Below, piece after piece: positions 1 to 11,446 of a DNA stretch of 63,793 nucleotides. The first letter of the stretch is position 1. Every line of letters starts with the position of its first letter. The DNA comes from Boothiomyces macroporosus (taxonomy: Eukaryota > Chytridiomycota > Chytridiomycetes > Rhizophydiales > Terramycetaceae): positions 1-63,793 of the forward strand of contig JADGKB010000082.1 of the NCBI GenBank assembly GCA_027604185.1, written 5' to 3'. The position numbers and the translations under genes were made by a program. Below the pieces are notes generated by a model, which searched no databases, was not told the origin of the DNA, and saw nothing but the letters and a program-made list of their open reading frames with translations.

Positions 1-374
1 GTCAGCAAATTTTTTGCTGTACATTTTTGAATTTGTTCAACTTTGAAACCCCCCATTTGTCCTGTAATTGTCGCGTAGAGGCAGATGAAAGCCATGAGTT
101 TGTACAACCAAATTACAAATGGACTCGGAAAAACAAATCGGATTGTAATTGATACATCATAAATTAAAAGCAAGATGTTGATTATTTGAATAAAAAGGTA
201 TGCTTTCGCGCTTACACCAATCCACTGGATTTGAATTAGTATATTCATTATCGCTGATGATAAAATGTATACAGCAGAAATTGAAAGTGCAATAATCCCA
301 ATTATCGAACGAGTGTCAATCCCTATTTCATCTGAACCGTCTATTCCTTTTCCTATGAGGAAAATGGAATTCAT
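1..374 (-). CDS. 7TM-like membrane protein, partial (runs off left edge)
   Basis: A minus-strand reading frame is open from an ATG at 374 to the window edge. It encodes hydrophobic segments with the same layout as the gene at 453-1366: a GKGIDG/GIGIDG motif, then a first membrane helix, an A-Y-x-F-I-Q-x-I-N-I-L-L-L helix and a third helix. It is clearly a tandem paralogue of that gene. Only about the first three membrane segments lie in the window, so completeness cannot be judged. The frame is also open a little upstream of the ATG. The substrate or ligand is unknown, and calling it a receptor rests only on the topology of its neighbour. Confidence 0.6.
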   Translation of the reverse strand, partial: MNSIFLIGKGIDGSDEIGIDTRSIIGIIALSISAVYILSSAIMNILIQIQWIGVSAKAYLFIQIINILLLIYDVSITIRFVFPSPFVIWLYKLMAFICLYATITGQMGGFKVEQIQKCTAKNLL

Positions 375-452
375 ATAAGTGACGTTTCTAAGGACTATTT
401 TGCAATAACAATGATGAAATTACACACCATGATTAACCCACTTAAATATAGG

Positions 453-1366
453 TTATTTATTGAGTTTTTTTGATTGTACAGAATGTATCGAACTGTCATT
501 TTTATCCTTTGCTTTCTGGACAGTATTTCTTTCAAATACCAATCGAATGAGCCCAAATATTACAGTCAAGAATAGAATGTGACCCATACCAATTACTCCG
601 CCGATTAATCTAGTATTAATTACTATTACGAAAGACTGTTGCGTACATTGGGGGAGGTCACCACTGCAGATATAGCCAATATTACTATATTTACCCAATC
701 AATTGCTATAGCCAGAGTAGTCACAATGAATAACTGATTTAAATGCATGTTGCTGCCCTCTGAAGACCCTTCCTGTTTCTTGAATATGATGGAGCTTGAG
801 ACGTAATAAGCATGAAAGCTTTCATAAGCAATACAAATCAATCCAAATGCCAGTATCCCACAAAAGTTAGCTAATTATTACTATACTGTCCACTTATCTA
901 TTACCGGAAACGGTTTTCCCAAGGAAAATATTTTAGATATGGATCCCAAACTGCACGCAAGAAGCATCAATGTGAAAATGATTCGAAATCTCTGTATCCT
1001 AGATCTTGTAATAAGTACGCTTTGTTTGGCAAAGATTTGAAGTACTCTTAATTGTCCCAAAATAGTTGTATACATGCACGCGTATCCGAGTATTTTGTAT
1101 ACCCAAATTAGTATTGGACATGGTAATAGGAATCTAATCGTAATGACTATATAAAACACTAATAATAAAATATTAATTGACTGGATGAAACGGTAGGCAT
1201 TTGCGCTGATACCGAGGTAATTGAATCCGACAACAATATTCATCAGAACTGCAAGGATAGTATATATTCCGCAAATTATCATGGAAAGTATTCCAATTGA
1301 CGTTTGTAGATCTATTGGTATTTCTGGCTCACCATCTATTCCAATTCCTAGTGCGAAAATGTTCAT
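453..1366 (-). CDS. 7TM-like membrane protein, tandem paralogue, reading frame not fully resolved
   Basis: Starting from the ATG at 1366, about seven hydrophobic segments can be followed. Four lie in the frame ending near 881, two in the stretch 841-640, and the last in 617-453, ending in a short polar Lys-rich tail. A 20-nt GT-AG intron (gtaatagtaattaatactag, minus strand) joins the sixth and seventh segments cleanly. The junction near 840-890 does not resolve: the obvious short intron there leaves the frame shifted by one. It may therefore carry a frameshift, use unusual splice sites, or be decaying. It shares its N-terminal half with the partial gene at 1-374. No known receptor family is recognised. 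Confidence 0.5.
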
Positions 1367-1436
1367 TGAGTGACGTGTCAAAGAATTGGTAGCAGATTAT
1401 TACAATTATAACATTGTCAAGGTAAATAACCCATTT

Positions 1437-1820
1437 TCAAAGAAGATTGATGCTCGAATCGGTTGCTACAAAGTCTAATAGTATTTTACCATTTGATACA
1501 CTTGGTGTGATAATCAATGACACTGTTGACAGCCACACACCTGCCTGAAATACACGGAATCATACCAGATAATATACTCTTGATGCAGTTTAACACCCAC
1601 AAAGATTATCAAGGGTTTGAAATTGGTCTTTTGAGTCACTGAGAACATAGATTGTGTATGATATTTCAACCCAGAAAGCTACCTTTGAATCACTGCTAAT
1701 GCTTTCTAGTGAGGGAAGTTTAGGGCGATGGTTCCACCAACTTGGCGCATAAATTAAAGAACTAGTACACGGAAACAAGCACTGCATTCCAATCACGCCC
1801 GCATGTTTGAACCAACTCAT
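1437..1820 (-). CDS. small spliced protein, unknown (about 114 aa)
   Basis: An ATG at 1820 opens a frame that, after removal of an 18-nt (gtgttaaactgcatcaag) and a 21-nt (gtatgattccgtgtatttcag) intron, continues without stops to TGA at 1437. The product has two mildly hydrophobic stretches, one near the N-terminus and one in the last 40 residues. It lies immediately upstream of the 7TM gene at 453-1366 and could be a displaced N-terminal piece of a related gene rather than an independent gene. I do not recognise it. The intron placement is consistent with other genes here but is unproven. Confidence 0.35.
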
Positions 1821-1906
1821 AATGCGAACGAGTACTATGCATTGGATGAGCCAATAATAAGAATCAAGCTTCTTTCGGACAAGAAAATTTTCAGTCTAAT
1901 CTGGAA

Positions 1907-3978
1907 ATGTTCGCCTGTCGGTATGGAGAAAATTGCTACAGGATAAACATGAACCACTTGCAGGATTTTGAACATCCAGTTTCTGTTTACATGTCCAGAA
2001 CGGCAGTCATTTATGATTCAAATACGGATGAATTTTTGTGGAAAGCGCATTGCAAAGACCGAGAGCAGTGTACGGATACTAGTGAATTGCATTTGCAAAA
2101 GTACTGGCATGCAGGAGATGACTGTTTAGATCCTAATGAGGGGATACTTAAATATGTTAGCCAAATCAAGGATAGAAAGTATCAGACAGAACAAGACCCT
2201 GTAAATATGAGTGATTTACAAATTCTAGGAAACTCAACAAAAACTGGAAAGGAATTGAAATTGTTGAAGGAGCTCGCATTAAAAACAGTTGCACAAGCAA
2301 TTAACGAAAGCCCATTGGATTATGTTGATTATTTTAAAGATATTTCCTCGGAAATTGCGAATAGTTACTTTCCACTGTTGACTTATTCCACTATGGAGAA
2401 ACTAGTTGAAGCAAATGCATTTGACTGGCTAGGCAATGAAAAGTCATATTACGAACATCATCAGAATTTAGAAAATCGTTACAGGTCAATGTTTGTGTCT
2501 GACCGTGAAAATAAGGCATTGGAGGACCCTTGTTTGATGATGGGTAGCGTCTTTATCGGCTACGAAACAAAAGCATTTGTACCAAAAGAAACTGATACAC
2601 TGTTGCTGGAAAGTCCTTTTCATCCAGGCAGTGCCTTTGCATCAAAAGAGCTTTTTAAAAAGCAGTGGCATCATTTGACTGGTGGAGTATTTCAAGATAT
2701 TGACTTGAACAACTTGTTTTTTGCAGGAGGTGCTGTTTTAGCTGCTTTACAACCGTTTGATCCATCAAAAGATATCAATGAGCAGTTGATCGAAAAGGGT
2801 TATTATAATTCCGACATTGATATCTTTGTTTATGGTATTTCTGATCCAGAAGAAGCTACCGAAAGGGTGCAGAAATTTTGTGAGGATATCCAAACACAAG
2901 TTGATGATGTTTTATTTGTCAGAAACCACAATACGTTAACTATAGTTAGAGAATATCCGCTCAGACAAATCCAGGTTATATTTCGATTGTACAAATCTCC
3001 AAGCGAAATTCTGATGGGATTTGACATTGACTGTTGTTGCGTGGGCTATGATGGGAATGATGTCTATGGTATTCCTAGATTTTTTGGGGCTGTTACATAC
3101 CAAAGAAATGTAGTCGATCTATCTAGGAGATCCCCAAGTTATGAATACAGATTGTACAAGTACTCTAAAAGAGGGTTTGGGGTTTTGATAAAAGACAGAA
3201 AGATAGACATTGAAGAAATAGATATGGATGTCGATGAGCTTTATGGTTTACCCAAGCTAGTGGATTTATCAGAGGGCGGAGCTACCGAGTTGCACCGTAG
3301 ATACAAAGGCGGTAAAATTCCAAAAGCGAGTTCCTCAGAAAGTCCAAGTGAAGAAGCGGCAAGAATACAACGTAATTTTCACTAAAAATAGAGGAGCTGA
3401 AAATTGCCAAAGTCAAAAAAGAGTGTATAGATTGTGATGAGTACATCAAAATGGTGTCGGGACAGCCTTTTGAAATTAGAAACAAAAGACATAAGGGTGG
3501 TCTCCTTCCAGACAGTAGGGTTACAGAAATCATTGATATTGACCGTTATGTAGAGAGTAACTCTTTTGCATATTCCAACTATATGACAATCAAGATTCCG
3601 TATTCTGCTAATTGGAGTTTGGCAAGAATTGAGGAACTAATTGTCAATGTTAACAAAAAATTCTTGAATTGTCAAACTTATGGTACACTCCAATTTTTGT
3701 CGTTTGCAACAGCTCAAATGGATGACAATGAAGATATTTCAGATATATTTATACCTGATTGCATAGAAATAGCTCGCTTTTCTGAAGATGTTTTTGAATC
3801 CAATTTATCATTCGTAGCAGTTATCGATGGACGTGAATGTATTTCCGAATATTCGCCCGATGAATGCTGGTTGATTGATAATCCTGGACAGCAAATGCTT
3901 ACTGGTAGTTTCGAACCTATCCAATCCGAAATTGATGACTGGATTACGGGCAAATCACCATACGATGAAGACGAATAA
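1907..3978 (+). CDS. tandem-PBZ zinc finger protein with nucleotidyltransferase-like domain, copy A
   Basis: Two exons joined by a 20-nt intron at 3372-3391 give 683 aa. Residues 4-23 and 49-68 each fit the PBZ spacing C-x5-C-x6-H-x5-H exactly; the first reads CRYGENC...NMNH...H. PBZ fingers bind poly(ADP-ribose) in DNA-repair proteins such as APLF and CHFR. Near residue 273 there is FFAGGAV and near 300 NSDIDIF, the GG...DxD arrangement of nucleotidyltransferase-fold enzymes, followed by a conserved FDIDCCCVGYDG block and RRSPSYEYRL. The C-terminal exon carries another conserved block ending in DECWLIDNPGQQMLTGSF. Activity is not established; poly(ADP-ribose) binding is inferred from the zinc-finger spacing. 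It is a tandem duplicate of the gene at 4231. Confidence 0.8.
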
Positions 3979-4230
3979 AATCATTGCATAAACACTTGAT
4001 ATGAGGATTGCAATTAATAAGATGGCTCCCGCGGATTATAAATATCCTTTCTATCAGAGTGATTCTATAACGACTGCAAAGAAACGCGTCACATACTAGC
4101 TTTCTGAATTTCATGTACTGCTAAATTAAATCTTTGGAGCTTTTATCTCGGCTAGTCATGTTCAATTTGGGTGATGGCTCTTTGGTGAACTAACTGTGCC
4201 ACTAGTCCAAAGAGTTTTGCAAATCTCAAA

Positions 4231-6286
4231 ATGGCCGAATGCAGATATGGAGCAAATTGTAGAAGAATCAACATGGACCACCTCAAAGAACTCAAACATC
4301 CAATTTCTGTGTACATGTCTCGTACGGCTGTAGTACATGATGATCAAAAGGATGAATTCAACTGTATTCCACATTGCAAGGATAAAGATAGTTGTCAAAA
4401 TAGTAACCCAAAGCACCTCAAAAACTATTGGCATCCGGGTGACGAGTGTGTTGATGTTGGAGAGGTATTGGAAAACGCTGCCGAGCAGATGCGAGGTAAG
4501 CAATTACAGACTACTCAACCACCTATGTGTATGGACGACTTGAAAATCAGCTTAAACGACAATAACACTGGTGTAAACGATGCAGCTTCATTCAAATCCC
4601 TAAAGGAAATTTCAATGGCCAAAGTCGCCAAGTCCATTAACGAAAACCCGTTAGATTACGTTGAATATTTCCAAAACATGTCGGAAGAAATTGCGAAAAC
4701 TTATTTCAAGCTATTGACTTTTCATGCGCTTGAACAACTAGCTGCAGCGAATGCATTCGAGTGGTGGAGTTCAAACGATTCACTAGTAGATTACTGTATG
4801 GCACAAGAAAACAAATACCGTGAAATGTTTGTTAATGATCGAGACAATGAGGAGCTCAAAGATCCTTATTTGATGATGAGCAGTGTCTTTGTAGGGTACG
4901 AAACAAAGCATTTACCAGAATCTCAAAGTGACACATTACTGCTTGCAACTGATTTTGAAGAAGGTCCAGCTTTTGCCTCACGAGAATTGTTCAGGAAACA
5001 ATGGTACCATATCACTGGAGGTGTTTTTGAAAATGTAGATTTGTCAAACCTGTTCTTTGCTGGCGGGGCAGTTTTGGCTGCTCTTCAACCGTTTGACTCA
5101 ACAAAGGATATCAATGAACAGATGATTGAAAGGGGTTATTACAACTCCGATATTGATATATTCGTCCACGGAATTGAGGATACCGTGGTTGCTACAGAAA
5201 GAATCAAAAAGTTTTGTGAAGATATACAGACAAAGACTGGGAATAATCTCCTATTCGTTAGGAATCGCAATTCACTGACAATTGTACGTGAATTCCCTCT
5301 TCGCCAAATTCAAGTGATATTCAGACTCTACCATTCGCCTAGTGAAGTTTTGCTTGGGTTTGACATTGATTGCTGCTGTGTTGGGTATGACGGAAAGGAA
5401 GTGTACGGCATCCCACGTTTCTTTGGAGCAATTACTTATCAAAGGAATCTTGTCGATGTAACAAGAAGATCCCCCAGCTACGAATACCGTTTGTACAAGT
5501 ATTCCAAAAGAGGTTTTGGAGTACTTATTCGTGGCAAGAAAATTGAACTTCCAACTATTAACGAAGAAGATGAAGGTTCACTCAGTGGTCTCCCTAGATT
5601 GGCCTCCTTGTCCAAAGGATGGTCAAAGAAATTGTATCCCCGCTACGAAGAGGATGAAGACGAACAGAGTGAAGCGGAAATAAGCGATAACTCAGACTTG
5701 CAAAGTAATCATACTTAATTTAGAAAAAAGAAAGATTAGCAACATGAAAAAAAGCCCAATTACATTTGATGATTTCGTTAAACTTGCCCAAGGTGACTTG
5801 AATGTGATCAATTATAAAATCGGTCGAGGATCGCTCCTCCCTGACATGCGAACAACCGAAATAATTGATATCGACAGATATACTGAAGTTAATTCATTCA
5901 AGTATTCAAACTACATGACAATCAAAATTCCTTATTCAGCCAACTGGACTTTGTCAAGAATCAAGAACTTTGTTCAATATCTTAACCAAGCTTTTAGCAT
6001 GAATCACAACTATGGTTCTTTTATGGACATGGAATTTACAACCATACTCTCTGGCGGGGATGAGGATTTCTATGACATTCCAAATTGTGTAGAAATCGTG
6101 GATTCTGCTGATAAGGTGTTGCAAGAGGACTTGGGGTGCGTTGTTGTTGAAAACGACAAGGAGCTGTTGTCCAAATACTCACCAGATGAATGCTGGTTGG
6201 TGGATAACCCAGGACAGCAAATGCTGACTGGGAGTTTCCAACCAATATTTTCAGATATGGAGTCTTGGATAAGTGGGTCCGCCTAA
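4231..6286 (+). CDS. tandem-PBZ zinc finger protein with nucleotidyltransferase-like domain, copy B
   Basis: Paralogue of the preceding gene in direct orientation, 678 aa after removal of a 19-nt intron at 5705-5723, which sits at the equivalent position. It keeps both PBZ fingers (CRYGANC...MDH...H and CKDKDSC...KH...H), the FFAGGAV and NSDIDIF motifs and the DECWLVDNPGQQMLTGSF C-terminal block. Divergence is spread through the linkers, especially after the zinc fingers, so this is an old duplication without recent homogenisation. The conserved acidic residues argue that any nucleotidyltransferase-type activity is retained in both copies. The gap of about 250 bp between the genes holds no recognisable feature. 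Confidence 0.8.
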
Positions 6287-6460
6287 GCAACTGATATGAA
6301 TAAATCTCCGATGTTTAGCAGTTATTCTAACCAAATATTGTCAGTTTGGGACATAATACAGACTGCAGCTCAATCCGCTTCATTAATGCGGCTGTATAAT
6401 ATTGCACCCATCCAGTCTCTTTGGTTTCCACTCAATGGATAGCGGTTGGCCCGAAATTCG

Positions 6461-7359
6461 ATGACTGGAAACCCTATTTGTGTGGCTGGGTCCCAATTTA
6501 ATTTTTGTGTTTTAAAGTTATTCTTTACAAAACTGAACGTCCAGGCCGCAAAAGATCATCAAATGAAAAAGTTGGCTGTCCGTATAGGGACTAGCGTGGA
6601 CAGTCTAGAATTAATCAATCCAAACGACGAAGGCAATCCTACAAAAATAGAATCGGCGGAATTCAATGGGTTTGCAGTAGTCCGCATCAAGAATTTCAAT
6701 GGAGTGCATCCGTCTGGAACAGAGCGAATAGAGTATAATCCGTATTTCGAAGGAAAGAAGCATATGTTCAGCCTGCATATCCAGGGTAAGTTTCTCAAAG
6801 ACTGGGATGCAAACGAGATTGTTTGGGCTTCACAGTGGGACAAACCGATAAATATACCAGCACTATTCATTAAATTCTGGCATATGATTGCTCCTCATGC
6901 AATGTCTGACCTCAGCGGTCCAAAACCATATTTCCAATCGTACGCAGTTACATCTAGCTCACTGATTCAGACATGGGAAAAAGAGCCGGATAATTTTGTC
7001 AATCATATTCAAGAAGACTTGTCAAACATTCTGCCGTCTCATCTTCCAATAAAGCGGCAAAAATCATTCTTGTTTGGATCGGAAGAGAGCAACCTTGTCG
7101 CTTCCAGAAGAAGAATACTAACCGTGGAAGAAAATAGAAAGTCTGTTAGATTCCCAGCTGGAAAAACCATTGGTAATTCTTTACTGATTTAGCGTTTGAA
7201 ACTTTCAACACTTTCTTTGATCCAAACAACTTTCATGTAAGAATTCCTGGGACATACTATGACCTGCAGAGTGTTTTAGGAGACCAGCCTTTGCGGATGT
7301 ATCTAAGATCAAAAGATGGATCCGCGGTATTTGTGATTGTCGAACTGTCCTTAGAATAA
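6461..7359 (+). CDS. DUF1769-family protein
   Basis: The core matches the fungal DUF1769 family: a basic VRIG start, then AVRIKNFNGV, then a Y-F-x-G-x-K-x-x-F-S-L-x-I-Q-G-x-F pattern, and further on a D-K-P-x-x-I block (fungal proteins have similar DFDRPL). A 20-nt intron (gtaattctttactgatttag, about 7172-7191) removes an apparent stop and adds about 58 C-terminal residues, giving 292 aa. The first in-frame ATG is 6461; a second ATG at 6563 begins exactly at the conserved domain and may be the true start. Biochemical function is unknown for the family. The 3' end lies 28 bp from the convergent VPS41 gene. Confidence 0.7.
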
Positions 7360-7387
7360 TCGTATAGTAATAATAATAAAAAGCCAA

Positions 7388-10258
7388 TTATAATATTTTT
7401 ATTGTATTGGTGTTGTTTGAGCAAATAGGGCAGGATAGTTCTTTGAGCTTGAACATCTGGCTTGGCTGTTTTTGTAACGGAATCATGTACTTGTCCGTTC
7501 TTTTAGAATACACGGAGGCAATAGCTCTATCATTACCTGACACTTTGGATTTTTCAAATGAAGTATCAGTCTCTATTTCCGTTTCGAATGTCATATTGAT
7601 ACAATTTGCATGAAAGTAATGATGACAAAAGAACACAACTAGGTTATCTGATTCCCGAGTTATTGGTTCGTCACAGATAGAGCATGGGGCATCTGGTGAT
7701 ATCTTTATACCTCTTCTCTGTTTGTTGTTTAGTTGGGTAAACGAGTCCCACGAATCTGATAAAAGGATCTTTTCGCATCCTTTCTGAAGCGATGTCTATA
7801 TTAATAAAGAATACTTGAACGCTACAGTCAGTCATTACTCGCATAAGCGCCTTCTTCAATCCCGGGATAGGCAATTGCAATGGAATCCGTTCTATTACCT
7901 TTAATGGTGATATATGGTTGCCTAAATTCTCAAGAATACCAACAATAAATGCTAGATTAAATAGAATAGATACGTGGTTTATCCATGGCATAATTCAGAA
8001 ATTCTTCCCACAAGGAGCTGTCATTGTGTTCTTTGGCAAACTCAATTGCTAAATTTACATCCCCCACTCTCTCGATAATCAGCATTAATGCTTTGCGATT
8101 GTCACCCATCTTGCCGAGCAAGTACATCATTTCAGGAATTAAATCACGCTGTTCACATAATTCATATGCCTATGTTAAAGCAGAGCTACTTTTGGATATG
8201 AATAATTAGAACTAGTTCGTAGGAAATCAATTAGTCTTGGAGGATCAAAGTCTGCATACAACTCAACTTGTAATTCATGATATGCAGAGCCTTCCAGGTG
8301 GTCTTTAAGGAATAGAGCATCCAAATATACATGTAAAAATTCTCTGCTTTTGTCCAATGCTTTCACAGCTACAGAAGGAGGTACGTGATCTGTATGCTCT
8401 ACAAGCAATTGAATTCCTTTCGAGCCAACAAGGGCCCTGACATGTTTGATGGCATCAGACGCGTTGTGGTTCAATGAAATTGGGATAGTTGCAAATGGAT
8501 TCGAACTGTTTTCAATTTCATGCCTTGTTAGCTATAAATTACTTTGAATAGTTGATGATCAAAAAAATATTGTCGTGTAAAAATGCAAGCAGATTTTGTT
8601 CCATAATTAAATCAATCTGGCCAGGAATGTTCAGCTTCATTGCATAATATATTGCTCGATCGGTCTGATGATCATGGTTAAAACTAATTAATGAATAGTT
8701 ACAGTTTAACAAGAATTTCATAGATGAGATCTGGGCTATTGCTTTTCTTTAGCAATAATTCCACTGTCTTGATTACAGTCTTGATATTGTAAATGTGAGG
8801 CGGCCAGATTGATACCAGCTCCAACAAACTCTTCAAGTCAGAGTTGATGTAATCATTGATAATCAATTCGTAGATTGAGGAATTCAATTGAGGGTTTGCA
8901 ACCGGAAGTACTTTGTAAATGAAACCAAGTTGTCTAGCTTCAGCAAACTGATAGACCCAGCTTTCCCAAAGTTGAGCGTTAGTTCCTAATACTTTTGAGC
9001 ACACTACTGCAGCACCTTCATAATCCTTGGCATCCATCAGTGATTTTAAATACTTTTGCCCAATATTTAAAGTCAATTCGTCAGCATCTCGTTCTACCAT
9101 TTCTTTTTTGTGTTCATCAACCAAGTCGAGTGCTTCTTGATAGTTCTCCAAAGATATCAGCCATTCAATATGGTCCTTAATATCCCTTGGCTTTGCCACT
9201 ATTATATCTTTCGGTGAGCTAATGTAATAAGTAACATCAGATATAGTATCAGATGCCAAATACTCTGCCATCAAATATTTCTTACCTAATCTGTAATCGT
9301 TGGCTTGATAGTTTTCAAATCCTCCAATAGATAAGACATCATTGGCAACTTCTAATCCATCCAGCCCTACAATATGTATCTCTGGCGGAGAAGAGGTTTT
9401 TCTGTTCAAGAACACATCCAAAACGTCAGTATTTTCGTCAAGAGCGTTTGTAATAAAGCTCAATAATAGAATATCATCCTGAAATGGTGCAATACCAGCA
9501 ACTACAAACTCTGTTCGAAATTGGTGAGTGACTAGAACGTATTTTGGGGACAGACCAGAGTTTTTATCCATCGCAGACCTCTCTTTGATTGATATAATCT
9601 TTACAGTATCTGCCCAACCAATGAAAAATTCTTCAGAGTTTTTCCAGCATATATTGCATCTATATGGATCACCTCTTGGGCTATGGCTTTTTTCTATGGT
9701 TGCGAATTTCAGGGAAGATGTAATATCGTAAACATTGGTCCCTTTATCATTAGCCCAGACAATATAATTTCCATTCCAAGAAAGAGCAGATATTGATCCC
9801 TCCCCAGAGTGCAACACCGTTTGAGTATTTCCAAACCATCCTTTTCCAGTCATAGTCAGCGATCCGGCAATACCCCCAGAAACTAACTGTCTTGAGCTCT
9901 TTTTCCCGTATTCTGGCTCTAATGCGACTCCAAATATCGGCCGCTTGTAATTAAAACTGTAATTTTCAGTCGAGTAGAGAGAGTTGACGATAACGTTGCC
10001 GTCACCACTCGCTGATGCTATAAATTCTCCTGTTGAATCGATACTAATATGGTTTACTGACTGTGTATGCGACTGCCATCTCTTTACTGGTGTTCCGATC
10101 AGATCTATCAATTGCACTGCTCCTTGAAGCGTTCCGATAGCAAGAAACCGATCGGATACTGACAAGCATGTTATTGAGTCCTTTTGAAATTCTTCAGAAT
10201 CAAATGCGAGTCTGGAATATTTTAACTTTGGCTCTTCAGCAACACTTGATTCAGACAT
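7388..10258 (-). CDS. VPS41: VPS41-like HOPS complex subunit
   Basis: The N-terminal half (from the ATG at 10258) is a WD40-like beta-propeller beginning after a short acidic leader, with SVSDRFLAIGTLQGAVQLID and repeated ISIDSTGEFIASASGDGNV blades typical of VPS41. The middle is alpha-solenoid (clathrin-heavy-chain-like repeat). The C-terminus is a RING-H2 zinc finger: C-S-I-C...FFCHHYFHANC...CPIC. At least five introns of about 18-20 nt interrupt the second half, for example gtaactattcattaattag and gtataaagatatcaccag. VPS41 acts in the HOPS tether for vacuole and lysosome fusion with Rab7/Ypt7. The upstream TTG codon in frame is not a plausible start. The 3' end converges on the DUF1769 gene. 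Confidence 0.9.
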
Positions 10259-10317
10259 TGAAAAAAAGCTCAAGACAATTCTTGGTTGAAATAATTTATT
10301 ACAATATTTTGAGGTAT

Positions 10318-11042
10318 TTAATTAGAACCTTTGGAGAATTTAGAAGACAAATTCTTGGCGTCGTTCAAGATGTCATCTCTTGATTTGGTATCCATTCTTC
10401 TCCCAACAATATCCCGCTCCCTGTCAAACCGCTTATGGCTCAGATCATCCGCCTTGTAAGATTTACTTTTGTACATGTTTTCTTGGAATTCCTCCAACAA
10501 GGATTTTGGCTTTTCCTCCCGCTCCTCCTCCTTTGGCTTCTTTTTTGGAGCAGCATCTACTATTGGCTTGCGTTTCTACATTTAAATTGAGTTTACGGTT
10601 TCCGCCAATCTGCGTTCCCTTTCCTGCGGTGTTTCCGTCCAAGATACATCCACAGTAGTAGATTCAACTCCGCGACGACTAAACGTTTTCGATTTTTGTT
10701 CTAATCCAACTATATCAGTGAAATTTACTTTGTGCTCTCTTTGCTTCAGGAGGAACTAACATCCAATCTTCCCGTTTTGACTTTGTCTCGACTGGCACCG
10801 GTTTATTTATTGGTTTGCTGGCTCTGTTTTCGATCGCTGCTATTTTGGCTTGTAACTCTTGCTCTTTTAATGTCTACAAGTTGGTCCAAGTTTACCTTTT
10901 CATCAACGTCTGGCAACACTGGTCCATAGTCATCATCACTCTCGCTTTCTTCTACTGGCGTTTCCGGTTTAGCTGCTCTGATCGTCTTTGACTCTCTTTG
11001 CTTTTGCAAGTGAGGAGGAAGTGATGGTCCAAACCTTTCCAT
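10318..11042 (-). CDS. GPALPP motif / DUF3752 protein (GPALPP1-like)
   Basis: Starts MERFGPSLPPHLQ, followed by an acidic DDDYGPVLP, both versions of the GPALPP motif. After removal of three introns (22, 19 and 21 nt) it continues through REDWMLVPPE and ends in the DUF3752 signature with LLEEFQ, a basic helix, FDRERDIVGRRMD and DILNDAKNLSSKFSKG. Total 220 aa. The family is conserved from fungi to animals and is suspected to work near RNA processing; no biochemical function is certain. The intron assignments are well supported because each restores the conserved frame. Its start codon lies 7 bp from the start codon of the divergent GatC-like gene. Confidence 0.85.
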
Positions 11043-11049
11043 CAAAAAA

Positions 11050-11400
11050 ATGAAAATGCAATTGATAAAGCGGATTCATTCAGCAATACCAAAGAAACCT
11101 ACTTGGTCGACTTCCATATTTAATACAAAGACTCTGGAGCACATTTCAAAAGAAGAAGTGGTAAGGCTGGCGGAGAGAGCGGCATTAGAGATTGATTCTG
11201 TGGAAAGCTTTACAAATGAAATAAATGCCTTTGCTTCAATGGTATCTCATGTGAAGGGCTCTGAAAAGGAGCCAATTTGCTCCCTAGTAAACCATTACAA
11301 CCAGGAATCCCCAGACAATCTATCTAGCAATGGCCCCACTATGAGCCCGCAGACGTTATCAAAGCTAACCCTATCAGACGGTTATTTTGTTGCGAAATAA
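11050..11400 (+). CDS. GatC-like glutamyl-tRNA(Gln) amidotransferase subunit C, mitochondrial
   Basis: A 116-aa intronless ORF. Residues about 30-70 contain I-S-K-E-E-V-V-R-L-A-E-R-A-A-L-E-I-D followed by F-x-x-E-I-x, matching the GatC pattern (ITxEEVxxLAxLAxLEL ... ExExFxxxL). GatC is the small bracing subunit of the GatCAB transamidase that makes Gln-tRNA(Gln) in mitochondria. The first about 25 residues are basic (KRIHSAIPKKPTW), suitable for mitochondrial import. Weakly conserved short proteins are hard to assign, so the call is moderate. The gene is divergent from the GPALPP gene with an extremely short shared upstream region. Confidence 0.5.
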   Translation: MKMQLIKRIHSAIPKKPTWSTSIFNTKTLEHISKEEVVRLAERAALEIDSVESFTNEINAFASMVSHVKGSEKEPICSLVNHYNQESPDNLSSNGPTMSPQTLSKLTLSDGYFVAK

Positions 11401-11446
11401 AACAATGTAAATATTCTGCGATACGTCATTTTTTCGTTTTCGAATC

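Noticed and set aside
1907..6286. PBZ proteins as poly(ADP-ribose) polymerases themselves
   Set aside because: No PARP catalytic signature (H-Y-E) or WGR domain was seen; only reader fingers and NTase-like motifs are present.
8480..8520. tRNA-like B box on the minus strand (gttcgaatcc)
   Set aside because: It lies in coding sequence of VPS41 (ENSSNPFATIP) and there is no matching A box or acceptor stem.
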